From Planctomycetota bacterium (GTDB lineage Bacteria > Planctomycetota > B15-G4), in NCBI GenBank assembly GCA_003644265.1, contig QNBX01000023.1:1-38762 (forward strand): a stretch of 38,762 nt of DNA. Reading direction: 5' to 3'. The translations under genes and the position numbers were made by a program. Below are positions 16,046 to 24,937 of this stretch, piece after piece. A model generated the notes under the pieces. The model was not told the origin of the DNA. It did no database searches and saw only the letters and a program-made list of their open reading frames with translations. The stretch's first letter is position 1. Each line of letters starts with the position of its first letter.

Positions 16046-16659
16046 TTGCTCAGGCGCGCTCGCACGGCGCCCCCCAGCTTGCCCTCCAGACGCGCCACGT
16101 CCTGCAGCACGCGATCGCCCTCGACACGCGCCGCGTCACGCGCCGCGTCGTCGGGCAGCCCCCCGAGGTTCACCAGCACGTTGAGCCAGGCGCTGCGAGC
16201 CGCTGCGGCCATGCCGTGCGCCGCCACGCCCACGTCGCTGAGCAGGTTGGGGTTGGCCACGGGCTCCAGCTTCTCCAGCAGCAGCAGCCCCTCCTGCGCC
16301 AGGGCCAGCACCTGCTGGGGAGGCCCCATGGCGCTGCCCAACGCGGCCTTGATGGCGAGCTTGCGCGCGGCCTTCTGCTCGGGGCTCTTGCGCGGCATGC
16401 CGTAGGCGGCGCCCACCTCGGCGAAGCCCGCGGCGTCGGCGTCCACCAACTCCAGACTGCGCTCACGCAGCATGGACAGGCCCTCCACCACGGACTCCAC
16501 ACCCTCGGCGCCGTCGCGCCCCTCGGTGTAGCGCCCCGCCATCTCGCCCATGGACGCGCCGAACGACATCAACGCCGCGGCCACGGAGCCGCCGCCGGGG
16601 GTGGGCTGCTTGGCGCCGCAGCGTGCCAGCAGCTCTTGCAAGCTGAGTTGGGTGAGCAT
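16042..16659 (-). CDS. Cyclodeaminase/cyclohydrolase family protein (FTCD_C-like)
   Basis: 205 residues. ATG 16659 is chosen over the longer frame (16779) because a GGAG precedes it by about nine bases and the family normally starts a few residues before this point. The signature QPTPGGGSVAA near residues 18-28 is diagnostic of the formiminotransferase-cyclodeaminase C-terminal family (FchA/FTCD_C), a helical fold that acts on formimino- or methenyl-tetrahydrofolate. Length fits the stand-alone family. It overlaps the next gene by four bases (GTGA), implying translational coupling. A separate substrate from true FchA cannot be excluded. It is divergent from clpB. Confidence 0.88.
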   Translation of the reverse strand: MLTQLSLQELLARCGAKQPTPGGGSVAAALMSFGASMGEMAGRYTEGRDGAEGVESVVEGLSMLRERSLELVDADAAGFAEVGAAYGMPRKSPEQKAARKLAIKAALGSAMGPPQQVLALAQEGLLLLEKLEPVANPNLLSDVGVAAHGMAAAARSAWLNVLVNLGGLPDDAARDAARVEGDRVLQDVARLEGKLGGAVRARLSK

Positions 16660-16815
16660 GACCGGGACTCCAATGACAAACAGGGCGTGAAGCTGAGGGG
16701 ACGAGGCCTCTGAGGACGCTGGCCCGGAATCCGGGCTGGCGCCGCGGCTGAACCGCGGGTCGGCCGGGGAGGCTAGCAAGCCTCGCGGCCTCGCCTCCAG
16801 CCCTGATCGGAAAAG

Positions 16816-16842
16816 GCGCCATTGTGGCGCATATTAGCGCCA
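16816..16842. promoter_or_regulatory. Cluster of three alternating TGGCGC/GCGCCA half-sites
   Basis: GCGCCA at 16816-16821, TGGCGC at 16825-16830 and GCGCCA at 16837-16842 form two overlapping perfect inverted repeats, with 3-base and 6-base (ATATTA) centres, in a local A/T-rich island. The cluster lies about 85-110 bases upstream of the start site predicted from the sigma-54 element at 16900, the usual distance for an enhancer-binding protein site. It could equally be an operator for the divergent cyclodeaminase gene. Confidence 0.5.
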
Positions 16843-16899
16843 TTTTGGCCACATCCGTCTGCGCGGCCGCCTCTCAGGGGCTCCTGACGACTCTCCTGA

Positions 16900-16917
16900 C
16901 TGGCACGCCGGTTGCAA
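16900..16917 (+). promoter_or_regulatory. Sigma-54 (RpoN) -24/-12 promoter upstream of clpB
   Basis: CTGGCACG followed after four bases by TTGCAA: TGGCAC at 16901-16906, five bases, TTGC at 16912-16915. The GG and GC dinucleotides are exactly 12 bases apart, matching the consensus TGGCAC-N5-TTGCW in every position. The start site would be near 16927, leaving an ~88-base leader before clpB. Sigma-54 promoters need an AAA+ activator; none is encoded in this window. Confidence 0.6.
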
Positions 16918-16934
16918 CTGTGCCCATCGGGTCC

Positions 16935-16980
16935 GGCGCCTGCCCCGACCTGCGACGCGCTCGCTTCGCTCGCAGGCGCC
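16935..16980 (+). other. Leader stem-loop in the predicted clpB 5' UTR
   Basis: GGCGCCTGC (16935-16943) is a perfect 9-base inverted match to GCAGGCGCC (16972-16980). Inside, CTGCGA and TCGCAG can form an alternative stem. The structure would start ~8 bases after the predicted sigma-54 start and end 23 bases before the ribosome site, so it does not obviously hide it. Confidence 0.45.
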
Positions 16981-17014
16981 ACTCAGACCCGCCTCACTTC
17001 AGCGGAGACCGAGC

Positions 17015-19579
17015 ATGACCAAGCCCCAAGACGCCTACACCCAACGCGCCACCGAGGCCCTCTCGGCGGCGGTCCAGAGCGCCGCCTCCCGGCGCCACTC
17101 CGAGGTCACCCCGGCCCACCTGCTGGCCGGCCTGGTGGGCCCCGAAGACGGCTACGTGGCCGCGCTGCTGGAGCGCCTGGGCGTGTCTCGCGGCGACGTG
17201 GCCGCGGACGCCGAGGGCCTGCTCAAGTCCCTGCCCACGCTGCAGGGCGCAGCCCAACCGGGGCTCTCCGCGGAGCTCGCCACGCTGCTCGACGGCGCGG
17301 CGCACCTGGCCCACGAGCGCGGCGACCAGTACGTCTCGGTTGACGTGCTGCTGCTGGCGCTGGTGCGCGCCGCCGACGGCCCGCTGGCCGTGGCCCTGGA
17401 TCACCGCGGCCTCGACACGGACGCGGTGCAAGGCGCCCTGGAGCAGGTGCGCGACGGCAAGGCGGTCGACAGCAACGTGCCGGAGGCCAGCCACGAGGTG
17501 CTCGAGCAGTACACCAGCGACCTGACCGAGCTGGCGCGGCAGGGCAAGCTGGACGTGGTCATCGGACGCAGCGACGAGATCCGCCGGGTGGTGCAGGTGC
17601 TCTCGCGCCGCACCAAGAACAACCCCGTGCTGATCGGCGAACCGGGCGTGGGCAAGACCGCCATCGTGGAGGGCCTGGCCCTGCGCATCGTCGCCGGCGA
17701 CGTGCCCGAGTCGCTGCAGGACAAGCGCCTGCTGGCCCTGGATCTGGCGGCCCTGCTGGCCGGCGCCAAGTACCGCGGCGAGTTCGAGGAACGCCTCAAG
17801 AACCTGATCAAGGAGGTGGAGGCCAGCGACGGCCAGATCGTGCTGTTCATCGACGAGCTGCACACGCTGGTGGGTGCCGGCGCCGCCGAGGGCGCCGTGG
17901 ACGCCGCCAACATGCTCAAGCCCGCCCTGGCCCGGGGTCAGCTGCGCTGCGTGGGCGCTACCACCACCAATGAGTTCCGCAAGCACATCGAGAAGGACGC
18001 GGCCCTCGAGCGCCGCTTCCAGCCCGTGCGCGTGGAGCCGCCCTCGCTCGACGACGCCCTGGCCATCCTGCGCGGCCTGAAGGAGACTTATGAGGTGCAC
18101 CACGGCGTGCGCATCCTGGACGAGGCCCTGAGCGCGGCCGTGCGCCTCTCCGACCGGCACATCGCCGATCGTTTCCTGCCCGACAAGGCCATCGACCTGC
18201 TGGATGAGGCGGCCTCCGCCATCCGCATCGCCACCGACTCGATGCCGCCCGAGCTGGACGGCATCGAGCGTCAGCTGCGTCAGCTGGAGATCGAGCGCAC
18301 CGCCATCGCCTCCAACGACGAGCCGGACGCCAAGCGCCTGGAGCAGATCGCCAAGCAGAGCGCCGAGCTGGACGAACAGGCCGGCGAGCTACGCACCCGC
18401 TGGCAGCGCGAGAAGGACCTGGTGGTGCGCCAGCGCGAGCTCAAGAGCCAGATCGCCACGCTGCAGAAGGACTCGGAGCGCGCCGAGCGCCAGGGCGAGT
18501 TCGAGGCGGTGGCCGAGATCCGCTACGGCAAGCTGCCCCAGGCCGAGCAGGACAGCCGCGAGCTGGCCGCCGAGCTGGAAGAGCTGCAGTCCCACGGCGC
18601 CCTGCTGCCCCAGGAGGTGGACGCCGAGCAGATCGCCGAGGTGGTCTCGCGCTGGACCGGGATTCCGGCCACGCGCCTGTTGGCCACCGAGCGCGAGCGC
18701 CTGCTCAACATGGAGGACGAGCTGCACCGGCGCGTGGTCGGGCAGCACGAGGCCCTGGTGGCGGTGAGCGACGCCGTGCGCCGCAGCCGCTCCGGCCTGG
18801 CCGCCCCCACCCGCCCCGTAGGCGCCTTCCTGTTCATCGGTCCCACCGGCGTGGGCAAGACCGAGGTGGCCCGCAGCGTGGCCGAGTTCCTGTTTGACGA
18901 CGAGCGCGCGATGATCCGCCTCGACATGAGCGAGTACATGGAGAAGCACTCCGTGGCCCGGCTGATCGGCGCGCCCCCCGGCTACATCGGGCACGACGAG
19001 GGCGGCGCCCTGACCGAGGCCGTGCGCCGCAAGCCGCACTGCGTGCTGCTGCTGGACGAGATCGAGAAGGCGCACCCCGACGTGTTCCACGTGCTGCTGC
19101 AGCTGCTCGACGACGGGCGCCTGACCGACGGCAAGGGCCGCACGGTCGACTTCACCCACTGCCTGGTGCTCATGACCAGCAACCTGCAGGGCATGGACAG
19201 CGTCAAGGCCACCTTCCGACCCGAGCTGCTCAACCGCCTGGACGAGGTGATCGCGTTCCACACCCTGGAGCGCGAGGCCATGGGCGCCATCGTCGACATC
19301 CAGGTCGGCCACCTGAAGCGCCAAGTGGCGCTCAACGGCATCGAGTTGGAGCTGGACGCCGGCGCCCGGGAGTTCCTGGCGCAGCAGGGCTTCGACCCGG
19401 ACTACGGCGCGCGGCCGCTCAAGCGCGCGCTGCAGCGGCACGTCACCGACAAGCTGGCGCGGGAGCTGCTGGCGGGCAGCTGCGGCGCCGGCGACCGGGT
19501 GCTCTTCAGCGCCGACCCCGACGGCAGCCTGAGCCTGAGCGTGGAGCCGCACCCCGAGCCCGCCCCCAGCGACGCGTAG
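17015..19579 (+). CDS. clpB: ATP-dependent chaperone ClpB (Hsp100 disaggregase)
   Basis: 854 residues, the normal ClpB length, from ATG 17015 with GGAG seven bases upstream. Order of domains: Clp N-domain (about 1-150, two repeats); first AAA+ module with Walker A GEPGVGKT (208-215) and Walker [11 protein letters not shown] (near 275); coiled-coil M-domain at about 400-520, which separates ClpB from ClpA/ClpX; second AAA+ module with Walker A GPTGVGKT (609-616), Walker [14 protein letters not shown] and a sensor region [13 protein letters not shown]. It lacks the ClpP-docking IGF/L loop as far as I can see. ClpB hexamers thread aggregated proteins with DnaK. The upstream region has a sigma-54 element and a dyad cluster but no CIRCE element. 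Only 23 bases separate its stop from the convergent SGNH gene. Confidence 0.97.
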   Translation: MTKPQDAYTQRATEALSAAVQSAASRRHSEVTPAHLLAGLVGPEDGYVAALLERLGVSRGDVAADAEGLLKSLPTLQGAAQPGLSAELATLLDGAAHLAHERGDQYVSVDVLLLALVRAADGPLAVALDHRGLDTDAVQGALEQVRDGKAVDSNVPEASHEVLEQYTSDLTELARQGKLDVVIGRSDEIRRVVQVLSRRTKNNPVLIGEPGVGKTAIVEGLALRIVAGDVPESLQDKRLLALDLAALLAGAKYRGEFEERLKNLIKEVEASDGQIVLFIDELHTLVGAGAAEGAVDAANMLKPALARGQLRCVGATTTNEFRKHIEKDAALERRFQPVRVEPPSLDDALAILRGLKETYEVHHGVRILDEALSAAVRLSDRHIADRFLPDKAIDLLDEAASAIRIATDSMPPELDGIERQLRQLEIERTAIASNDEPDAKRLEQIAKQSAELDEQAGELRTRWQREKDLVVRQRELKSQIATLQKDSERAERQGEFEAVAEIRYGKLPQAEQDSRELAAELEELQSHGALLPQEVDAEQIAEVVSRWTGIPATRLLATERERLLNMEDELHRRVVGQHEALVAVSDAVRRSRSGLAAPTRPVGAFLFIGPTGVGKTEVARSVAEFLFDDERAMIRLDMSEYMEKHSVARLIGAPPGYIGHDEGGALTEAVRRKPHCVLLLDEIEKAHPDVFHVLLQLLDDGRLTDGKGRTVDFTHCLVLMTSNLQGMDSVKATFRPELLNRLDEVIAFHTLEREAMGAIVDIQVGHLKRQVALNGIELELDAGAREFLAQQGFDPDYGARPLKRALQRHVTDKLARELLAGSCGAGDRVLFSADPDGSLSLSVEPHPEPAPSDA

Positions 19580-19602
19580 GTACGGCGCCGGCCAGCAACG
19601 GC

Positions 19603-20691
19603 TCAGCGAGGCACGCGCAGTGAGGCCAGGATCGACCTGGCCAGCATGGCCTGTCCCACGTCGTTCGGGTGCTGGTCGGTGGGATGGGCCCAGAGTTCGG
19701 ACTCCTCCAACCCGAGGAAAGGCGGCCCGCAGTCGATGACCTCGAGGCCGTTCTTCAAGGCGAACCTCGTCACCATCTGGTGCAGCGGCGCGTAGCGGCC
19801 CTCGCGATGCAGTTCGGAGAGCATGGGCAGGATGGCCACGGCGAACCGGACCCCGCGTTGTTCGAGGAACGCCTTCGACTTCAGCAGCGCCCGCTGCGTA
19901 GCGTTCCAGTCACGCGGGTCGTTCCTGATGACCCTCACGAAGTCGGCGGCCTTGGCCTTGCTCTTCTTGGCGGTCTCCTGCCTGGCCAGGGCGCGCTCGA
20001 CCCGATAGCTGTGCAGTCGCCGCTTGATCAAACCCCACAGCTTGCTGAGACACGAGTCCTCCCGGGCATCGTAGGCCATCATGGGGATCCCGCCCATGTC
20101 GTTGAGGCACAGCCCGACGATGACCACGTCGGGCTGCAACTTCATGGCCTCCTCGCGGATCCACTGGAGGTACGCCGGCGGCTTGTGGCCGGCCACGAAG
20201 CCGCAGTTGATGACCTCTACCGGCCCGTGCCGCTCAGCCTGCAGCACGCGCTCGAGTTGCTGCGCCCAGGTGTCCTGCAGCTGAACCCCGACGCCAAACG
20301 TGAACGAGTCACCCAGAGCGATGACGCGAAACTCGCCCGCCGGCTTGTCCTGACTGAACTCAAGGTCCCGGAAGCCGAGCGAGTTCATCTTGTATTCGAC
20401 GCAGCCGTTCTCGTCGAAGTAGTCCCAGCGTGGCCGGTCATAGCAACCCATGACGACCTCGTTCGGGGTGAGGGCCGTGCGCACCCGCTCACGGGGAGAT
20501 CCGCCGGCCTGAACATCCTGGAGCAAGCCGATCACTCCAGACAGGTCGGCCAGCGTCTCGCCGTCCATCGTGGTGAGCGTGGGGGCGCGGTACTCACCCG
20601 GCCGCAGGATGCGCACCGCGGCCTCGAGCACGAGCAACGAGAGGCCCAACCCCAACGCGAGCGCCGTCAGCTTGTGCAGGACACGCTTCAC
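19603..20691 (-). CDS. SGNH/GDSL-type hydrolase, membrane-anchored
   Basis: The open frame begins at 20955, but its first ~88 residues are low-complexity Arg/Pro/Ser sequence. GTG 20691 gives a 362-residue protein starting MKRVLHKL followed by a transmembrane or signal-anchor helix (LALGLGLSLLVLEAA). SGNH blocks are clear: nucleophile Ser129 in VIALGDSFTFGVGV, GLCLND as the block with the oxyanion Asn, and the Asp-x-His pair D339/H341 in TDQHPND. Family members are esterases, lipases or carbohydrate O-acetyl hydrolases; related forms deacetylate cell-surface polymers. The active site should face the periplasm. The start is uncertain because the nearest GGAG is eleven bases upstream. Confidence 0.82.
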   Translation of the reverse strand: MKRVLHKLTALALGLGLSLLVLEAAVRILRPGEYRAPTLTTMDGETLADLSGVIGLLQDVQAGGSPRERVRTALTPNEVVMGCYDRPRWDYFDENGCVEYKMNSLGFRDLEFSQDKPAGEFRVIALGDSFTFGVGVQLQDTWAQQLERVLQAERHGPVEVINCGFVAGHKPPAYLQWIREEAMKLQPDVVIVGLCLNDMGGIPMMAYDAREDSCLSKLWGLIKRRLHSYRVERALARQETAKKSKAKAADFVRVIRNDPRDWNATQRALLKSKAFLEQRGVRFAVAILPMLSELHREGRYAPLHQMVTRFALKNGLEVIDCGPPFLGLEESELWAHPTDQHPNDVGQAMLARSILASLRVPR

Positions 20692-20972
20692 GGTGACGGC
20701 AACTCCGGGCCGCGGGAGGGCCTCGCGCGGTCGGTCATGAGCGGCAGTTCCAGGATCCGGAGGGGGCCTCGCTCGCGACGGAGCTGAGCTCGAGGCCGGG
20801 CGCGTGGCGGACAACAGAGGACGGCGCCCTGGTGACTCTTCGGACCGAGCTGGGGCTGAGTGAAGCTCTGTATCCAGTATTCGGCTCAGCTCAGAGCCGC
20901 GTCGTTGCCGCGCGGGCAGCAGGGAGTCCGAAGCGCTGCGGGCCTGCTCAGGCAAGTCGGTAGCATGGCGCC

Positions 20973-21884
20973 GTGTTGCCCCTGCTGGTCGCCCTCCGCC
21001 CGACGCACTGGACCAAGAACGCGTGGCTCGCAGCCCCGCTCGTGTTCTCGGGTCGGTTCGTGCATGCCCCCTCGCTGCTGGCCAGCGCCGGGGCCATCGT
21101 TGCGTTCTGCGCCCTGTCGTCGGGCGTGTACCTGTTCAACGACGTCCATGACGCGGCGCTGGATCGCAGCCACCCCCACAAGCGCCGACGCCCCGTGGCC
21201 AGCGGCGCCCTGACCACAGGCTCTGCCCTGCTCGCAGGCACGCTGCTGTTGGTCGCCGGCCTGGCCCTGGCCGCCTGGGTGGACAGCACCCGGGGCCCTG
21301 CCATCGAGGCCCTCGCGTTCGGCCTCTCGCTGTTGTCATGGGGCGCAGCCTATCTGTTGATCAACGTGGCCTACACCCTGCTGCTGAAGAGCGTGGCCGT
21401 GCTGGACGTGCTGGCCATCGCCGCCGGCTTCGTCGTGCGTCTGCTGGCGGGGTCGGCCGCGCTCGGGCTCAGTCCGAGCCACTGGCTCCTGGTCTGCGGC
21501 TTCGCCTTGGCCCTGCTGCTGGCCCTCGGCAAGCGCCGCCTCGAGCTGGCCCTGCCCGACGCTGGCGAGTCGAGCCGCCCGGCCCTCGCGCGCTACAGCT
21601 TGGCGGGCCTCGACCGGCTGCTGCTGCTGGCCGCCGTTAGCTGTCTGATCACCTACGTGCTCTACACCCTCTCGCCCCTGACCGTGAGCAAGCTGGGCAG
21701 CCGCGCCCTGCTGGCCAGCCTGCCGCCGGTGGCCCTGGCCCTGGCGCGATTCCTGACCGTGATCAAGCGGCCCGGCCGCGGCGACCTGGTCTCGCTGCTG
21801 CTGCGCGAGCGCTGGATCATGGGCTGCGCCGCGCTCTGGTTGGCCACCGCCATGTGGATCGTGGCGCACCGGAGCGTGGCATGA
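20973..21884 (+). CDS. UbiA-family decaprenyl-phosphate phosphoribosyltransferase-like protein
   Basis: 303 residues from GTG 20973. It begins LRPTHWTKNAWLAAPLVFSG and has the UbiA metal/diphosphate motif NDVHDAALDRSHPHKRRRP near residues 55-74, in the form typical of 5-phosphoribosyl-1-diphosphate:polyprenyl-phosphate transferases (Rv3806c-like) and not of quinone prenyltransferases. About eight further hydrophobic segments fit the nine-helix UbiA fold. The reaction would attach ribose-5-phosphate to a polyprenyl phosphate as a precursor of activated pentoses for cell-envelope glycans. No DprE1/DprE2 partners are in the window. It overlaps the next gene by four bases (ATGA). Confidence 0.86.
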   Translation: MLPLLVALRPTHWTKNAWLAAPLVFSGRFVHAPSLLASAGAIVAFCALSSGVYLFNDVHDAALDRSHPHKRRRPVASGALTTGSALLAGTLLLVAGLALAAWVDSTRGPAIEALAFGLSLLSWGAAYLLINVAYTLLLKSVAVLDVLAIAAGFVVRLLAGSAALGLSPSHWLLVCGFALALLLALGKRRLELALPDAGESSRPALARYSLAGLDRLLLLAAVSCLITYVLYTLSPLTVSKLGSRALLASLPPVALALARFLTVIKRPGRGDLVSLLLRERWIMGCAALWLATAMWIVAHRSVA

Positions 21885-22567
21885 GCAGCCCGCGCCCGCC
21901 CAGCTACCGCGTGTTGCATCGCGACGACACGCTGGTGATCGTCGACAAGGCGCCCGGCGTGCTGGTGGTGCAGCACCCCGGCACCACGCGGCGCTGCCTG
22001 CTGGACGACCTGCGCCGGGACGGGCTGCCGGTGGCGCCCGTGCATCGGCTCGACCAGGAGACCAGCGGCGTGCTGCTGTTGTGCCTCGACAAGACCCACC
22101 GCAAGGCTCTGGAGGACGCGTTTCGCCGGCGCGACGTGGTCAAGAGCTACCTGGCCCTGGTGGCGGGCGTGCCCAGCGCCCCGCGCGCCACCATCGACGT
22201 GCCCATCCTCGACACGGGCAAGGGCGCCCGCGTCGCTCGCCATGGCGCCCGCGCCGTGAGCCGCTACGAGGTGCTGGAGCGCTTCAACGGCCGGGCGGCG
22301 CTGGTGCGTGTCCAGATGGAGACCGGCCGCCACAACCAGGTGCGCGTCCACCTGGCGCACATCGGGCACCCGCTGCTGGGCGACACCAAGTTCGGCCGCC
22401 GCAAGGCGCTGCCGGGCACCGGCGAGCAGCGGCCGCGACGGGCCCTGCTGCACGCCGAGTCCCTGTCCCTGCCACACCCCGCCTCAGGCGCCAGGCTCAA
22501 GGTGAGCTGCCCCCCGCCAGCCGACTTCGAGGCCTGCCGACAGGCCTGGGCCGCCGCGCGCCGCTGA
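21881..22567 (+). CDS. RluA-family pseudouridine synthase
   Basis: 228 residues. ATG 21881 overlaps the stop of the UbiA gene (ATGA), which favours it over the upstream in-frame ATG 21854. The catalytic motif HRLDQETSG has the essential Asp58. Further family marks are the opening LHRDDTLVIVDKAPGVLVV, the KSYLALVAG strand and GRHNQVRVHLAHIGHPLLGD near the C-terminus. No S4 domain precedes it, so it resembles the short RluA/TruC type. The enzyme isomerises uridine in rRNA or tRNA; the exact site cannot be told. Coupling to an envelope gene is probably positional only. Confidence 0.93.
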   Translation: MSSPRPPSYRVLHRDDTLVIVDKAPGVLVVQHPGTTRRCLLDDLRRDGLPVAPVHRLDQETSGVLLLCLDKTHRKALEDAFRRRDVVKSYLALVAGVPSAPRATIDVPILDTGKGARVARHGARAVSRYEVLERFNGRAALVRVQMETGRHNQVRVHLAHIGHPLLGDTKFGRRKALPGTGEQRPRRALLHAESLSLPHPASGARLKVSCPPPADFEACRQAWAAARR

Positions 22568-22571
22568 GGCC

Positions 22572-22627
22572 CGGGGGCGCGGCCAGCCGGCCGCCGCCGG
22601 GTCCGCTGCGGTCCCCAGGCGCCCCCG
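22572..22627 (+). terminator. Inverted repeat after the pseudouridine synthase gene
   Basis: CGGGGGCGC (22572-22580) pairs perfectly with GCGCCCCCG (22619-22627). The 38-base loop is itself GC rich (GGCCAGCCGGCC). It begins 5 bases after the stop codon. No T-run; terminator function is tentative. Confidence 0.4.
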
Positions 22628-22820
22628 TCGCGCTGGCGACAGAGCAGACGGCCCCAAGCCCCGACCCCGCTCCAGCCGATCGGTGCGGGAAGCGGGCCAG
22701 GCGCCGGCCCTCTGCGCTACCATGCCGCGCCTGCCCGGGCCCGGCAGCTCCCAACCCGAGCCCATCCACCACCCGATATCCCAGGAAGACGGGCGCCCCC
22801 GATGGCGTCCAAGTGCCCTC

Positions 22821-24830
22821 ATGAAATCGCGGAAGGCCAAGAGCAGCAGCGTCCCCATGCTTGTGGGCGCCTTCATCACGGTGGTCGCGCTCGCCGCGGG
22901 CGCGTTCCTGCTGCTCGACGACGACGAGCCAGGGCCGCCCCAGGAGACCGGCGCGGCCCTGACCCTCGAGGACGAGGACAACGAGCCCAGCATGGCCCTG
23001 CCGCCGGCTGCCGTCGCCACGGAGAGCCCCACTCGTCTGGTGGCCGAGGCCAGCCACATGGCGTCCGGCGCCGCGGTCACGCAGATGACCGACCCCGAGG
23101 CCCCGACCGGGCGCATCGAGGGCACCTGCGTCAACTCGCGCGACGTGCCCGTGGCCGGCGTGACGGTGCGCGTGAGCAGCGGCAGCCCCATCGCCAACAT
23201 GACCTTCTCGAGTGTGCGCGAGTTCCTCGACGTGTCAGCCGTGTCCAACCAGAACGGCTTCTTCGCGCTGGAAGGCGTGACCGTCGGCAAGAACTACATG
23301 CTCGTGGGTGAGCACAACGACTACGCCCCAGCCACGCTGCAGGGCCTGACGGTGCGGGCCAATGAGACCCTGTCGGATACGCGGCTGGTGCTGCGCTCCG
23401 GCGCCACCGTGGCGGGCGTGGTGGCCACCAGCGCCAAGAGCCCCATCGCCGAGGCGCGCATCGAGCTCTACGACAGCGTGGCCGACGCGCGCCTCAAGGT
23501 CGAACAGCGCCGCCCGTTTCGCATCGCATTCAGCGACGGCCACGGCCACTTCTCGTTCCCCAACGTGGCCATGAGCAGCTACAAGGTGCGCGTCTTGGCC
23601 GACGGCTTCGAGACCCAGGCGCTCACGGTCAACTCGGCCCTCAAGGCCGGCCCCGTTGACCAGGAGCTGCAGTTCCTGCTGGGAGACGGGCGCGCGCTCA
23701 CCGGCCGCGTGACGGACGAGCACGGCCAGCCCGTGGACAACGCGCGCATCGAGGCCAACGCGCTCAAGCGCGAGTACCAGGGCAACTCCATCGCCTACAG
23801 CGACGAGGGCGGCTACTTCCTGCTGGACGGCATGGGCATCGAGCACGCGTACCAGGTGCGCTGCACGGCCCGCGGATACTCCGACAAGATCCTGCCCAGC
23901 GTGCAGGTGCTCGACGGCGAGATCCAGCTGCAGATGGACGGGCGACTGAGCATCGAAGGCTATGTGCGCAACAGCGGCGGAGACCCCGTGAGCTCGTTCG
24001 CGCTGGTGCTGATGCGGGGCATCCCCAACCGCGAACCGGCGCTCATGAACGACCTGCGGGAGTTCAACAGCAGCGACGGGCACTTTGTGTTCGACAATCT
24101 GGAGCCTGGCTCCTGGGGCTTCGAGGCCCGCGCCGATGGCTACGCGCCCGCCCGCTCCGAGACGACGGAGCTGCGGCGCGGAGACGATGTGCCGCCGCTC
24201 GAGATCATCGTGCGCGGCGGCGGCACGATCTGCGGCGTGGTGCGCCTGGCCGACGGCACACCCGTGAAGGGCGCGCTGGTGCAGATCAATGAGAACAACT
24301 TCGTCGACACGCCGCTGCTCAAGATCTTCAACACCATGTCGCCCTCGGTGGACAAGCCCGTCAAGCGACGCACCAACGGCAAGGGACGCTTCTGCTTCTC
24401 AAACGTGGCGCCCGGTACCTACCAGATCTCAGTCAAGCACCACCTCGCCGCGCCCTATTCAGTGAACGACGTCGTGGTCTACGACGACGACGTGCAAGAG
24501 AACGAAGAGCTGCTGCTGGAGCTGCCGGCCCCGGCCTCCATCTCGGGCATGGCGCTGGATGAGAACCGGCGCAGCCTGCCCTTCCTGCGGGTGCAGCTGA
24601 GCATGAAGAACGGCTACGTCGAGTCCGCCACCACGGACCAGCGCGGCAACTTCCGCTTCGACAACCTCTCGGGCGGTGACTACAACCTCACGCTCTACCC
24701 CGATCGCCGGGACGACAAGCCGCTCAACCCGCTGCTCAAGCTGGTCTACGCCCAGAAGTCGCTCAAGACCGTGCGCCTGTACGACGGCCAGGCGCTGACC
24801 GGTGTGGAGCTGTACCTGGTCGAGCACTAG
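22821..24830 (+). CDS. Membrane-anchored protein with carboxypeptidase-regulatory-like repeats
   Basis: 669 residues from ATG 22821; the frame is open from 22683, but this ATG places a basic start (MKSRKAKSSS) right before a single transmembrane helix (LVGAFITVVALAAGAFLLL). An acidic stretch follows. The rest is about six repeats of a beta-sandwich of the CarboxypepD_reg / Cna-B-like type, each starting like GRIEGTCVN, ATVAGVVATS, RALTGRVTDEHGQPV, LSIEGYVRNSGGDPV, GTICGVVRLADGTPV, ASISGMALDEN, with inner GxFxFxNVxxGxY turns. No peptidase domain is present. It is likely a periplasmic or surface structural or binding protein anchored at the inner membrane. The role is unknown. Confidence 0.86.
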   Translation: MKSRKAKSSSVPMLVGAFITVVALAAGAFLLLDDDEPGPPQETGAALTLEDEDNEPSMALPPAAVATESPTRLVAEASHMASGAAVTQMTDPEAPTGRIEGTCVNSRDVPVAGVTVRVSSGSPIANMTFSSVREFLDVSAVSNQNGFFALEGVTVGKNYMLVGEHNDYAPATLQGLTVRANETLSDTRLVLRSGATVAGVVATSAKSPIAEARIELYDSVADARLKVEQRRPFRIAFSDGHGHFSFPNVAMSSYKVRVLADGFETQALTVNSALKAGPVDQELQFLLGDGRALTGRVTDEHGQPVDNARIEANALKREYQGNSIAYSDEGGYFLLDGMGIEHAYQVRCTARGYSDKILPSVQVLDGEIQLQMDGRLSIEGYVRNSGGDPVSSFALVLMRGIPNREPALMNDLREFNSSDGHFVFDNLEPGSWGFEARADGYAPARSETTELRRGDDVPPLEIIVRGGGTICGVVRLADGTPVKGALVQINENNFVDTPLLKIFNTMSPSVDKPVKRRTNGKGRFCFSNVAPGTYQISVKHHLAAPYSVNDVVVYDDDVQENEELLLELPAPASISGMALDENRRSLPFLRVQLSMKNGYVESATTDQRGNFRFDNLSGGDYNLTLYPDRRDDKPLNPLLKLVYAQKSLKTVRLYDGQALTGVELYLVEH

Positions 24831-24911
24831 CAGCATCGCGGAGAGCTCACGGCGTCGCGGCGAGCTGACGCGCGCTCGAAGCGTTCCGGCAGCGCGGGTC
24901 GGCGAGCTGCC

Positions 24912-24932
24912 GCCGGCCTGGCAGCGGCCGGC
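24912..24932. terminator. Hairpin between convergent genes
   Basis: GCCGGCC (24912-24918), loop TGGCAGC, GGCCGGC (24926-24932). It lies 82 bases after the repeat-protein stop and 5 bases before the stop of the convergent Nudix gene. No T-run. Confidence 0.4.
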
Positions 24933-24937
24933 CCGGG

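Noticed and set aside
16994..18160. Long antisense frame over clpB
   Set aside because: Shadow of the conserved clpB coding frame; His/Gln/Leu-rich with no family features. The same applies to 18389-19552.
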